Shown here: positions 1 through 5,961 of the stretch, one piece after another
Layout: every line of letters begins with the position of its first letter
Numbering within the stretch: the stretch's first letter is position 1
DNA from: Halanaerobiaceae bacterium
GTDB taxonomy: Bacteria > Bacillota > Halanaerobiia > Halanaerobiales > DTU029
DNA: 9,963 nt
Reading direction: 5' to 3'
NCBI GenBank assembly: GCA_012521855.1
Contig: JAAYLO010000004.1
Location: forward strand, 1-9,963
Translations under genes and position numbers: made by a program
Notes under the pieces: generated by a model
What the model was told of the DNA's origin: nothing
Databases searched by the model: none
The model's input: only the letters and a program-made list of their open reading frames with translations

Positions 1-1
1 G

Positions 2-480
2 CCTGGCTCATATGATAAAGGAGACCAGGAAAAAGACCTTATTGCAACACTGCACCGTTTTATACCTCTGGAAGCCAGTAAAAGTATTTTTAACCCGGTC
101 ACCAATATAGTTGACTGTGCCCTGGCAAAACCCATTAATAAAGATCTTGTAGAAGATTACATACTGGATCTCGGAAGAGTAAAGGGTGTAAAAGAACCGG
201 AAGTAGATATGAAAGTATTTAAAAGCGGCCGTACAACCGGGCTGACTGAGGCAAGTATCAGGTCTATTGACAGTACAGTTGTAGTAAACCTGGACGCAAG
301 AAGAGAAGCCGTTTTTGCAGACCAGATAGTGGCTGATGTTTTTCAGAAGGCGGTGACAGCGGATCTTTAGTTCTGGATAAGGATAGTAATGCTGTCGGAC
401 TGCTTTTCGCAGGTTCTGACAAAGCCACTATCTGCAATAAAATAACCAATGTAATGAAGGAACTGGACATAGGTTTTTAA
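2..480 (+). pseudogene. Trypsin-like serine protease, 3' part, frameshifted
   Basis: This is the C-terminal part of a chymotrypsin-fold (S1-like) serine protease whose beginning, including the expected catalytic His, lies left of the window. Reading from base 2, the sequence shows IVDCALA with the likely catalytic Asp (codon 113-115) and then FKSGRTTGLTEASI, a typical strand of bacterial members. The frame stops at 368-370. The protein clearly continues one frame over as SEGGDSGSLVLD, with the nucleophile Ser at 358-360, then VGLLFAGS, and ends at TAA 478-480. The two frames rejoin in the run of five T at 339-343: a sixth T would give a continuous DVFSEGGDSGS. So there is one missing base, either a real inactivating mutation or a homopolymer error in the sequence. 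As written, the product would lack its catalytic Ser. The family assignment is firm; the gene's functional status is open. Confidence 0.85.
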
Positions 481-642
481 GGAGTTAAGGAAAAAGAAAA
501 AAATAATGAAGAAAAGGAAGAAAAGGAAGAAAAAAAGGAGGAAAGAGATAACGAGATAAAACATAAAACAGGCAGGCTATATAATATAAATACCATTATC
601 TTTCTGATCTTTGTTTTCCTGCTTACCAGATATAAATTTTAA
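481..642 (+). other. In-frame open tail after protease stop, Lys/Glu-rich plus hydrophobic segment
   Basis: Directly after the protease stop (478-480) the same frame stays open for 53 codons to TAA 640-642. It encodes a highly charged Lys/Glu stretch (bases about 487-555) followed by a hydrophobic run, NTIIFLIFVFLL, and a short basic end, TRYKF. There is no ATG, GTG or TTG in this frame, so it has no obvious independent start. It may be a former C-terminal charged linker and membrane anchor of the protease, separated by a stop codon, or a purine-rich spacer that is open by chance. The hydrophobic, then basic, ending favours former coding sequence. This is inference. Confidence 0.35.
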
Positions 643-649
643 TTAAGAC

Positions 650-678
650 TTGACAGTTTTTCCATAAAATAATATACT
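650..678 (+). promoter_or_regulatory. Sigma-A-type promoter of the antiporter leader
   Basis: The -35 box TTGACA (650-655) is a perfect match. After a 17-nt spacer comes the -10 box TATACT (673-678), five of six consensus bases. Transcription would start near 685, shortly before the riboswitch aptamer, so the promoter drives the leader and the cation antiporter. Confidence 0.85.
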
Positions 679-710
679 TAATTAAGAGTAAAAATATATT
701 TCTTCTTAAA

Positions 711-803
711 ATCACAGGGGAGTAGTTCATTAAGGTAAAGCCAACAACCGGTTTATAACCTGGTTTTGCCTGCATAATTATATTATGTGAACAAGACCTA
801 TGA
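711..803 (+). promoter_or_regulatory. yybP-ykoY manganese riboswitch aptamer
   Basis: The sequence carries the hallmark GGGGAGTAG at 717-725 and the 3' hallmark GAACAAGACC at 789-798. The arms TCACAGG (712-718) and CCTATGA (797-803) close P1 with one mismatch. An internal helix pairs GGTAAAG (734-740) with TTTTGCC (764-770), with CCAACAA following its 5' arm and an inner hairpin CCGGTT/AACCTGG. A further hairpin pairs CATAAT (773-778) with ATTATG (782-787), just before the 3' hallmark, as in the Lactococcus lactis member. This family binds Mn2+ at a junction of two loops. The P1 3' arm is also the 5' arm of the downstream terminator, so Mn2+ binding should block termination, giving an ON switch. 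The class call rests on recalled consensus and drawn pairings, not a covariance search. Confidence 0.9.
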
Positions 804-828
804 CAGTAATATGCCATAGGTCTTTTTT
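793..828 (+). terminator. Riboswitch-controlled intrinsic terminator
   Basis: A perfect 10-bp stem pairs AAGACCTATG (793-802) with CATAGGTCTT (815-824) around a 12-nt loop, and a six-T run ends at 828. The 5' arm contains the CCTATG used by riboswitch P1, so the aptamer helix and the terminator are mutually exclusive. With no ligand the terminator should form and stop transcription 37 nt before the antiporter start codon. Confidence 0.9.
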
Positions 829-865
829 GGTACTTTTATAACAGCATTAAGGAGGAATATTAATA

Positions 866-1879
866 ATGGAAATATTAATCCAGAATTATTTAACATCTTT
901 TCCCACTTTTATTTTGCTTTTAATCATGGCCGCTACCCTTTATACACTAAGTAAAGGAGCTGATATCCTTGTAGATCAGGCAGTCAAACTTTCCATTTAT
1001 CTGGGTGTTCCCAAAATGATCATCGGAGCAACAATTGTTTCACTGGGTACAACTCTGCCAGAGGCATCTGTATCTGTTTTAGCGGCAATCAATGATAATC
1101 CGGACCTTGCCCTGGGAAATGCAATTGGCTCCATTATCGCAGATACAGGTCTTATTATTGGATTAGCTGCCCTGCTTGGAAGACTCCCTGTGGACCGACT
1201 GGTTGTTCAAAGACAGGGAAAGATACAGGTCTGGGCTGGTATTCTCCTGGCATTTGTTTCTCTTCCTTTTTTCTCAGGAAACCACGGTAATATAAGCCAA
1301 CCCGTCGGCTGGCTCTTTATCCTTCTGCTTATACTCTATATATACCTGTCAATTAAATGGACAAGGGACACCGGTTCCGGTAAGAATAATAGGGATAATA
1401 ATGACTCTCAGGAAAATAACCCCCTGATACTGCAGATAATACAATTGATCATTGGAATTGCCCTGGTAATCGGTTCATCAAAAATATTGATACCTACAGT
1501 AGAGATAACTGCAATCAGGATCGGTATTCCCCAGAGTATTATTGCAGCAACCCTGGTAGCTTTCGGAACAAGCCTTCCGGAGTTAATTACAGCCATTACT
1601 GCAGTTAGAAAAGGTCATGGAGAACTGGCTGTTGGCAACATCGTGGGAGCAGATATTCTTAATGTATTATTTGTAACGGGAGCATCAGCTGCTGTGACAA
1701 AAGGCGGCCTTATCGTCCCGGTGAATTTCTATTATTTACAGATCCCTGCTATGCTTATTATCCTTTTTGCTTTCCGTTTATTTTCCAGAGGAGAAAATGA
1801 GGAGATTACAAAAAAGGAAGGCCTCATTCTACTCTTTCTCTATATTGTCTATTTATTCCTGAATCTGAAATTTATATAA
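866..1879 (+). CDS. CaCA-family cation antiporter (YrbG-like), Mn2+-riboswitch controlled
   Basis: This is an integral membrane cation exchanger of the Ca2+/cation antiporter superfamily, 337 residues, the usual size for bacterial YrbG-like members. Two inverted alpha-repeats are clear. Repeat 1 has GTTLPE (61-66) and GNAIGS (84-89); repeat 2 has GTSLPE (234-239) and GNIVGAD (257-263). The two Glu residues, E66 and E239, match the central metal ligands of NCX_Mj. A hydrophilic loop (about 167-186) separates the halves. In repeat 1 the residue matching NCX_Mj Asn81 is Asp93. In repeat 2 the positions matching Ser236 and Asp240 are Ala262 and Asn266, so the usual Asn/Asp pair looks exchanged. 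The start has AAGGAGG at 849-855. The gene follows a manganese riboswitch, which suggests Mn2+ export rather than Ca2+/Na+ exchange; that substrate is inferred. It is transcribed alone and convergent with the nitroreductase operon. Confidence 0.9.
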   Translation: MEILIQNYLTSFPTFILLLIMAATLYTLSKGADILVDQAVKLSIYLGVPKMIIGATIVSLGTTLPEASVSVLAAINDNPDLALGNAIGSIIADTGLIIGLAALLGRLPVDRLVVQRQGKIQVWAGILLAFVSLPFFSGNHGNISQPVGWLFILLLILYIYLSIKWTRDTGSGKNNRDNNDSQENNPLILQIIQLIIGIALVIGSSKILIPTVEITAIRIGIPQSIIAATLVAFGTSLPELITAITAVRKGHGELAVGNIVGADILNVLFVTGASAAVTKGGLIVPVNFYYLQIPAMLIILFAFRLFSRGENEEITKKEGLILLFLYIVYLFLNLKFI

Positions 1880-1907
1880 GATATGGTATTAAAACAGTTA
1901 TCCTACT

Positions 1908-2117
1908 TTAGAATAAAAAGTATGTGATTGTTATGCCCGGTATTAATCCCATAAGTATTGCACCCGCTACAGCAAAAAATGCTGTGGAGAATTCTTTCAG
2001 TATATTTTTCTTGATTTGTTTTTCTTTAAGATACTTAACGGCGGGTAAAGGACCTGGCTTGCATCGAAACAGGCAAAGGTCCTTCTCTTTTTGTAAGCTG
2101 CTTGAAACACCAGTTCT
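1908..2117 (-). pseudogene. Possible remnant of a small membrane protein (C-terminal part)
   Basis: On the minus strand a frame is open from just after TAG (2118-2120) to a TAA at 1908-1910. Its last 45 or so residues look protein-like: basic residues (KYLKEKQIKKNILKEF), then a hydrophobic segment, TAFFAVAGAILMGLIPGI, and TITYFLF at the end. The only ATG in frame is inside the hydrophobic part, and no Shine-Dalgarno site precedes any GTG or TTG, so a complete gene cannot be drawn. It could be the decayed end of a one-helix membrane protein or a chance open frame. A plus-strand frame over the same bases (1924-2121) looks less protein-like. Confidence 0.25.
2048..2092 (+). terminator. Intrinsic terminator downstream of the antiporter
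   Basis: A perfect 8-bp stem pairs AAGGACCT (2048-2055) with AGGTCCTT (2077-2084), followed by CTC and five T to 2092. The 21-nt loop contains a further possible pairing, TTGC/GCAA. It lies about 170 nt past the antiporter stop on the same strand and would end that transcript. The minus-strand direction lacks a T run. Confidence 0.6.
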
Positions 2118-2361
2118 CTAAATCTGGCCAGGGGATCAGGATTTTTTCTTCTCTGCTCTGTTTTCTATTCATATATCTTTCGTATATATGTAGACCTGAT
2201 GAGGCAAAGAACTGATCTTCAAAATCCTCAAATAGCAGAGGCTATTATTGTATTTCTGTCAAAATAAATATTCAAAAACTCAGAAAAAATAGATAAAATA
2301 ACCCGATAACAGGCATAATTATAAACTTATATCTCCTATAAATGTCATTCGCCTGCTCCCC

Positions 2362-2955
2362 CTATTTAAATACTCTGACCCGTGCCTTAACTTCCAGAAA
2401 CTCTTTTTCATCTGGTTTTATTGTTGGATTTCCAAATGGCATCTGGGCAATTAATCTCCAATTGTCCGGTATGTCCCATTCCTTTTTTACCTGCTCATCA
2501 ATCAGAGGACTATAATGCTGTAATGATGCTCCCAGTCCTTCCAGTTCCAGTGAAGTCCAGACGATAAACTGGAGCATTCCGTTTGATTGTTCTGCCCAGA
2601 CCGGGAAATTATCTTTATACAGCTTATATCTTTCCTGCAGTGATTCAATAACAGAATCATCTTCAAAAAACAATACTGTCCCGTAACCATTCCTGAAGCC
2701 GGCTATTTTCTTTTCTGTACTTTCAAATTTCTCTTCCGGCACAATATTCCTTAATGTGTCCTCAACTATATCCCACAATTTTTCATGATTATCTCCAAAC
2801 AGAAGGACTACCCTTGCACTCTGGGAATTAAAAGCAGTGGGTGTATATTTTACGGCTTCTTTGACCACTTCCTCTATTTTCTCTACAGAAACGATCTTCT
2901 CTCCATCGATTCCATAATAACTGCGCCTGTTTTTTACTGCTTTATAAAAATCCAT
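2362..2955 (-). CDS. Frm2/Hbn1-type nitroreductase family protein
   Basis: This is a soluble, probably FMN-dependent NAD(P)H oxidoreductase of the nitroreductase superfamily, 197 residues, full length. The start RRSYYGI (10-16) fits the FMN-phosphate-binding Arg motif. TPTAFNSQSARVVLLFG (38-54) is the typical 'Asn-x-Gln-x-x-Arg' region of the branch with yeast Frm2/Hbn1. GTVLFFED (92-99), WTSLELEGLGASLQHYSP (133-150) and AQMPFGNP (170-177) complete the fold. Yeast relatives take part in lipid signalling and oxidative stress; the bacterial substrate is unknown. It is the last gene of the run, starting 15 nt after the deacetylase stop with an AAGGGGG site before its ATG. No strong terminator follows. 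A nitroreductase in an envelope-transport operon may serve redox detoxification, but this is inference. Confidence 0.9.
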   Translation of the reverse strand: MDFYKAVKNRRSYYGIDGEKIVSVEKIEEVVKEAVKYTPTAFNSQSARVVLLFGDNHEKLWDIVEDTLRNIVPEEKFESTEKKIAGFRNGYGTVLFFEDDSVIESLQERYKLYKDNFPVWAEQSNGMLQFIVWTSLELEGLGASLQHYSPLIDEQVKKEWDIPDNWRLIAQMPFGNPTIKPDEKEFLEVKARVRVFK

Positions 2956-2970
2956 AAATATAAAACCCCC

Positions 2971-3771
2971 TTATTGTAATATCTTTTTTTCACCTGCTTC
3001 TATTTTAACCGCTTCTCCATCTGCACTTATCCAGACGGGTATTGCTGAAGGATTATATACTATTTTCTGGTCAACACTGATCTTTAGACCCCTCAGGGCC
3101 TTTATGTAATCCATGATTTCAACATTTGTTGCATACCAGGTTTCTTCATCGCCGCCGGCAATCTTACAGAACTCCTCAATCAGGTCCCAGTTATCATTCC
3201 TCGCAAATTCGAAACTATGCCCCCAGATATAAAATAAAGGCAGCTGTTCCCAGGGAGAAGGTTTTTGAAACTCTTTAAATTTTTCCAGAATATCCTGTTC
3301 ATGATGGCAGGTAGGGTGCCAGGCCAGGAAGTTCTCAGGAAGCCTGAAACTACCGTGTGACTGTACCGTTCTGGAATATTCAATACCGAGGTGTGGAAGC
3401 AGATTCAGCAAATTGTCATTATATTCTCCAAAGGGATAAGACATTCCCCTCACTGGATAAGCCGCAAGTTCTTCCAGCCTCCTTCTATCTTCAATTATCT
3501 CTTCAAGCAAAACACCGGCCGGTATCCTTGTAAGGAAGGGATGATTTACTGAATGTACAGCTATCTCATGACCCCTAAACAATTCCTTAATTTCTGCTGA
3601 CTTCAAAAAACCCTCCTTGTCAAGGGTCCCTGAATTCAGGTGAAAAGTACCCTTTATCCCGTATTTATTAAATATTTCTACAAGCCTGCGGTCATGGATC
3701 TGCCCATCATCATAACTCATGGTTAAAGCCTTTTTCCTGCCTTCTGGATAAAAAGAAAAGGAAATCTTCAT
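2971..3771 (-). CDS. Polysaccharide deacetylase-like (CE4) protein
   Basis: This is a NodB-homology (carbohydrate esterase 4) protein of 266 residues that would remove acetyl groups from a glycan or related substrate using a divalent metal. Motif 1 is TMSYDDG (17-23), with D21 as likely base and D22 as metal ligand. Motif 2 is HSVNH (73-77), supplying the two His ligands. Motif 3 is degenerate, YPFGEYND (112-119) instead of RPPYG. YIWGHSFE, near residue 185, probably carries the late catalytic His. The N-terminus (MKISFSFYPEGRKKAL) is not a signal peptide, so the protein looks cytoplasmic and may not act on wall peptidoglycan itself. The C-terminal 50 or so residues look like a small beta-rich appendage. 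It starts 21 nt after the ABC permease stop with a GGGGG-containing site and is followed closely by the nitroreductase. Confidence 0.88.
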   Translation of the reverse strand: MKISFSFYPEGRKKALTMSYDDGQIHDRRLVEIFNKYGIKGTFHLNSGTLDKEGFLKSAEIKELFRGHEIAVHSVNHPFLTRIPAGVLLEEIIEDRRRLEELAAYPVRGMSYPFGEYNDNLLNLLPHLGIEYSRTVQSHGSFRLPENFLAWHPTCHHEQDILEKFKEFQKPSPWEQLPLFYIWGHSFEFARNDNWDLIEEFCKIAGGDEETWYATNVEIMDYIKALRGLKISVDQKIVYNPSAIPVWISADGEAVKIEAGEKKILQ

Positions 3772-3792
3772 TTACTCTATACCCCCAGTAAT

Positions 3793-5025
3793 TTATTGAT
3801 CTCTCAACATCTTTATTGCTTCTCTCAATTTAACAGGATTACCATACATTAGGCTTCCCAGGCGGTAAATCATGGCACCAAAGAAACCTACCAGTACAGT
3901 TGATACAATTAATATTAAAAGTGAGATAATAATCTCAAGATTAGAGACAGTCCCCATAGAAATCCTGACAAACATGGCCATACTTGAACTGAAAGGCAGA
4001 TAAGAGAATATCTTCAGGATTATCCATTCTGTATTCTGCATACCCATAGCTGTAACAAAAAATACTACAATAAACAGTAATGTAACCGGGGTTGAGCTGG
4101 AGTTAATATCTTCAGACCTGGAGACAAGAGCGCCAAGGGCTCCAAAAATGAATGAATAAAAAAGGTATCCCAGTATCCCGAAAATAGAGAAATTTAATAA
4201 TACTTCTGATGGTACATTAAACAAAAAGTCAAGCTTATAATCCCAGGCTTCTGCATTTATCTCATAAAAAACTTTGGCTGTCAGGAGTATAACTGCAAAT
4301 TGAAGCACTCCTGCTGCAGCACTGCCCAGAACCTTTCCAAAAATCAAATTTCTGCTTTTTGTACTGGTAATGAGAATTTCCATTGTCCTGTTGCCTTTTT
4401 CTGTTGCCACTGCTGTAGCTGTAAACTGGCCGTAAAGAATTATTAAAAAATAAAGGCCGAAAGTCAGCAAATATGTATACAGATAATTACTGGCACTATC
4501 TTTTCCCAGTATTATTGTTTCAGACTTAATTTCAGGATTGATTAATCCCTCAACATCCTCATAATTCATTCCCATCTCTTCAAATTTATGTATTCTAAAG
4601 GCCTTTTTTAAGGCATATTCAAAACTGGAATTATCATTTTCATATAATTTATTGTTTTTCACTACATAATCATATTCTGTATAACTTTTAATCACAAACC
4701 CGGCCTCATATTCTTCCGAATTGACCTTTTCTTTCAGTATCTCAATACTGCTTAGCTCTTCCAATTCCCCTCTGCTAAAATTCTCTTTGAGTTCATCTAT
4801 GTTTACAATCTCATTATTTACATCAATATATGCATATAATCTTACATCTTCTTCTTTTTCACCTGTTTCCCCTTCTTTTCCAAAACCGGAAACAAAGTTC
4901 ATGATAGTAGGTATAAACAATATCACTATTATCATCGCACAGATAATAATCATGGGGATAAAATAGGCTTTCTTTTTCAGGTAATTTAAAAGCTCAAATT
5001 TGAAGACAATAAAAAAATCCCGCAC
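3793..5025 (-). CDS. ABC-2 type exporter permease (NatB-like)
   Basis: This is the membrane subunit of an ABC exporter, 410 residues. It has the NatB/ABC-2 layout: one N-terminal helix (about 22-46), a large extracytoplasmic domain rich in Glu, Lys and Asn (about 47-178), then about five helices (near 183-204, 233-252, 277-300, 312-328 and 363-387). The coupling motif EKGNRTMEILITS (209-221) follows the second helix and is characteristic of the family. The start is GTG (5025-5023), overlapping the ATPase stop by one base (TAGTG) and preceded by AGGTAGGTG, so the two are translationally coupled. In B. subtilis, NatAB exports Na+; other relatives export peptides, lipids or drugs. The substrate here is unknown. 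The downstream deacetylase and nitroreductase suggest an envelope or stress role. Confidence 0.9.
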   Translation of the reverse strand: MRDFFIVFKFELLNYLKKKAYFIPMIIICAMIIVILFIPTIMNFVSGFGKEGETGEKEEDVRLYAYIDVNNEIVNIDELKENFSRGELEELSSIEILKEKVNSEEYEAGFVIKSYTEYDYVVKNNKLYENDNSSFEYALKKAFRIHKFEEMGMNYEDVEGLINPEIKSETIILGKDSASNYLYTYLLTFGLYFLIILYGQFTATAVATEKGNRTMEILITSTKSRNLIFGKVLGSAAAGVLQFAVILLTAKVFYEINAEAWDYKLDFLFNVPSEVLLNFSIFGILGYLFYSFIFGALGALVSRSEDINSSSTPVTLLFIVVFFVTAMGMQNTEWIILKIFSYLPFSSSMAMFVRISMGTVSNLEIIISLLILIVSTVLVGFFGAMIYRLGSLMYGNPVKLREAIKMLRDQ

Positions 5026-5939
5026 TATTTTTCACCTACCTTTTTCACAAATATATCTTCAAGGCCTGGTTCATAAATGGAAAATTTCTTTATATCTATA
5101 TTTTTATCAACAGCTGCCCTCAAAAAATCATTTTTCGTATAATCCTCCTGCAGTTCGATAATAAGGTATTCCTTCTTCATTTCAACTTCCTTTACTATAT
5201 TATTCATCTCATCTTCTATAAGCCTTTTAAGCTGTTCCAGAGATAAACTTAAAGAACTCACTGTCAGGCGGTTTTTCCCGTATTCCCTTTTAATTTTGTT
5301 TAAATTTCCGGTTAATACTATGGTTCCTTTATCGATTAGAGCAATATCCTCACAAAACTCTTCCACATAATTCATCTGGTGGCTGGAAAAGATAAGTAGT
5401 CTGTCTTTATTTATAAATTCATTAATAATATCCTTTAAAATCTGTGCATTAACAGGATCCAGGCCGCTGAAAGGCTCATCAAGAATAATTATATCCGGAT
5501 TTGTTAAAAAGGTCTGGGCCAATTGGACCTTTTGCTGGTTTCCTTTTGACAGAGTCTCTAACTTCTTGTCTTTATATTCTTCTATATCCAGCCTCTTTAA
5601 CCAGTATAGGGCATTTTCCCTGCTTTCTTTACTGCTTAATCCCCTGAGCCGGCCCAGATAAATCAACTGTTCCATTACCTTCTTCTTGGGATATAAACCC
5701 CTTTCCTCCGGTAAATAACCGATACGATGGTTCCTTGGGACAAACTTCTTGCCGTCTAAATAAATATCTCCCTTATTGGCCTCAAAGAAATTCATAATTA
5801 TCCTGATAGTGGTAGTTTTCCCTGCCCCGTTTCTCCCAAGAAGCCCTAAAGCCTTACCGCTTTCAACAGAAAATGATATACCATGTAATACTTCTCTTCC
5901 AGAAAAACTCTTATAAATATCCCTTACTTCCAGTTTCAT
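5025..5939 (-). CDS. ABC exporter ATP-binding protein (NatA-like)
   Basis: This is the cytoplasmic ATPase partner of the permease encoded next. All nucleotide-binding motifs are intact: Walker A GRNGAGKT (35-42), a Q-loop region at GYLPEERGLYP (74-84), signature LSKGNQQ (130-136), Walker B IIILDEP (150-156) with E155, D-loop GLDP (159-162) and switch H187. The C-terminal third (about 215-304) is the extra domain seen in NatA-like ATPases (DUF4162 type), ending in EPGLEDIFVKK. I chose ATG at 5939-5937, giving 304 residues. A GTG six codons upstream (5957) is also open, but GAGAGGGG lies just before the ATG at correct spacing and the family begins with MKLEVRDIYKSF-like sequence. It starts 22 nt after the hydrolase stop and ends overlapping the permease start. 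Confidence 0.93.
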   Translation of the reverse strand: MKLEVRDIYKSFSGREVLHGISFSVESGKALGLLGRNGAGKTTTIRIIMNFFEANKGDIYLDGKKFVPRNHRIGYLPEERGLYPKKKVMEQLIYLGRLRGLSSKESRENALYWLKRLDIEEYKDKKLETLSKGNQQKVQLAQTFLTNPDIIILDEPFSGLDPVNAQILKDIINEFINKDRLLIFSSHQMNYVEEFCEDIALIDKGTIVLTGNLNKIKREYGKNRLTVSSLSLSLEQLKRLIEDEMNNIVKEVEMKKEYLIIELQEDYTKNDFLRAAVDKNIDIKKFSIYEPGLEDIFVKKVGEK

Positions 5940-5961
5940 GGAAAACCCCTCTCTCACTTAT

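Larger units (their letters stand above)
1880..2361. other. Convergent intergenic region with no confident gene
   Basis: This 482-nt stretch lies between the 3' ends of the antiporter and the minus-strand operon. It holds a plus-strand terminator (2048-2092), a possible minus-strand coding remnant (1908-2117), an AT-rich hairpin CATATAT/ATATATG (2170-2190) and a short hairpin AATAGC/GCTATT (2231-2246). Neither short hairpin is followed by a T run in either direction. I see no strong terminator for the minus-strand operon; only a weak GC hairpin before a T-rich stretch near 2285-2320. Confidence 0.6.

Noticed and set aside
487..545. GAA/AAA purine-rich tract considered as a tandem repeat or CRISPR-like element
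   Set aside because: It has no regular unit or spacers. It is better explained as Lys/Glu codons of an open frame.
264..564. Two minus-strand frames opposite the protease end
   Set aside because: They oppose the GDSGS protease frame. The Phe-rich one is simply the complement of the Lys/Glu-rich purine tract.
1924..2121. 65-residue plus-strand open frame after the antiporter
   Set aside because: It has no ribosome binding site, its composition is not protein-like towards the end, and the antiporter terminator lies inside it.
2170..2190. AT-rich hairpin CATATAT/ATATATG considered as a terminator for the minus-strand operon
   Set aside because: There is no GC content in the stem and no T run on either strand after it.
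2231..2246. Hairpin AATAGC/GCTATT considered as a terminator
   Set aside because: The six-pair stem is weak and not followed by a T run.
5940..5957. GTG start for the ABC ATPase six codons upstream
   Set aside because: The Shine-Dalgarno GAGGGG falls inside this extension and points to the ATG at 5939.
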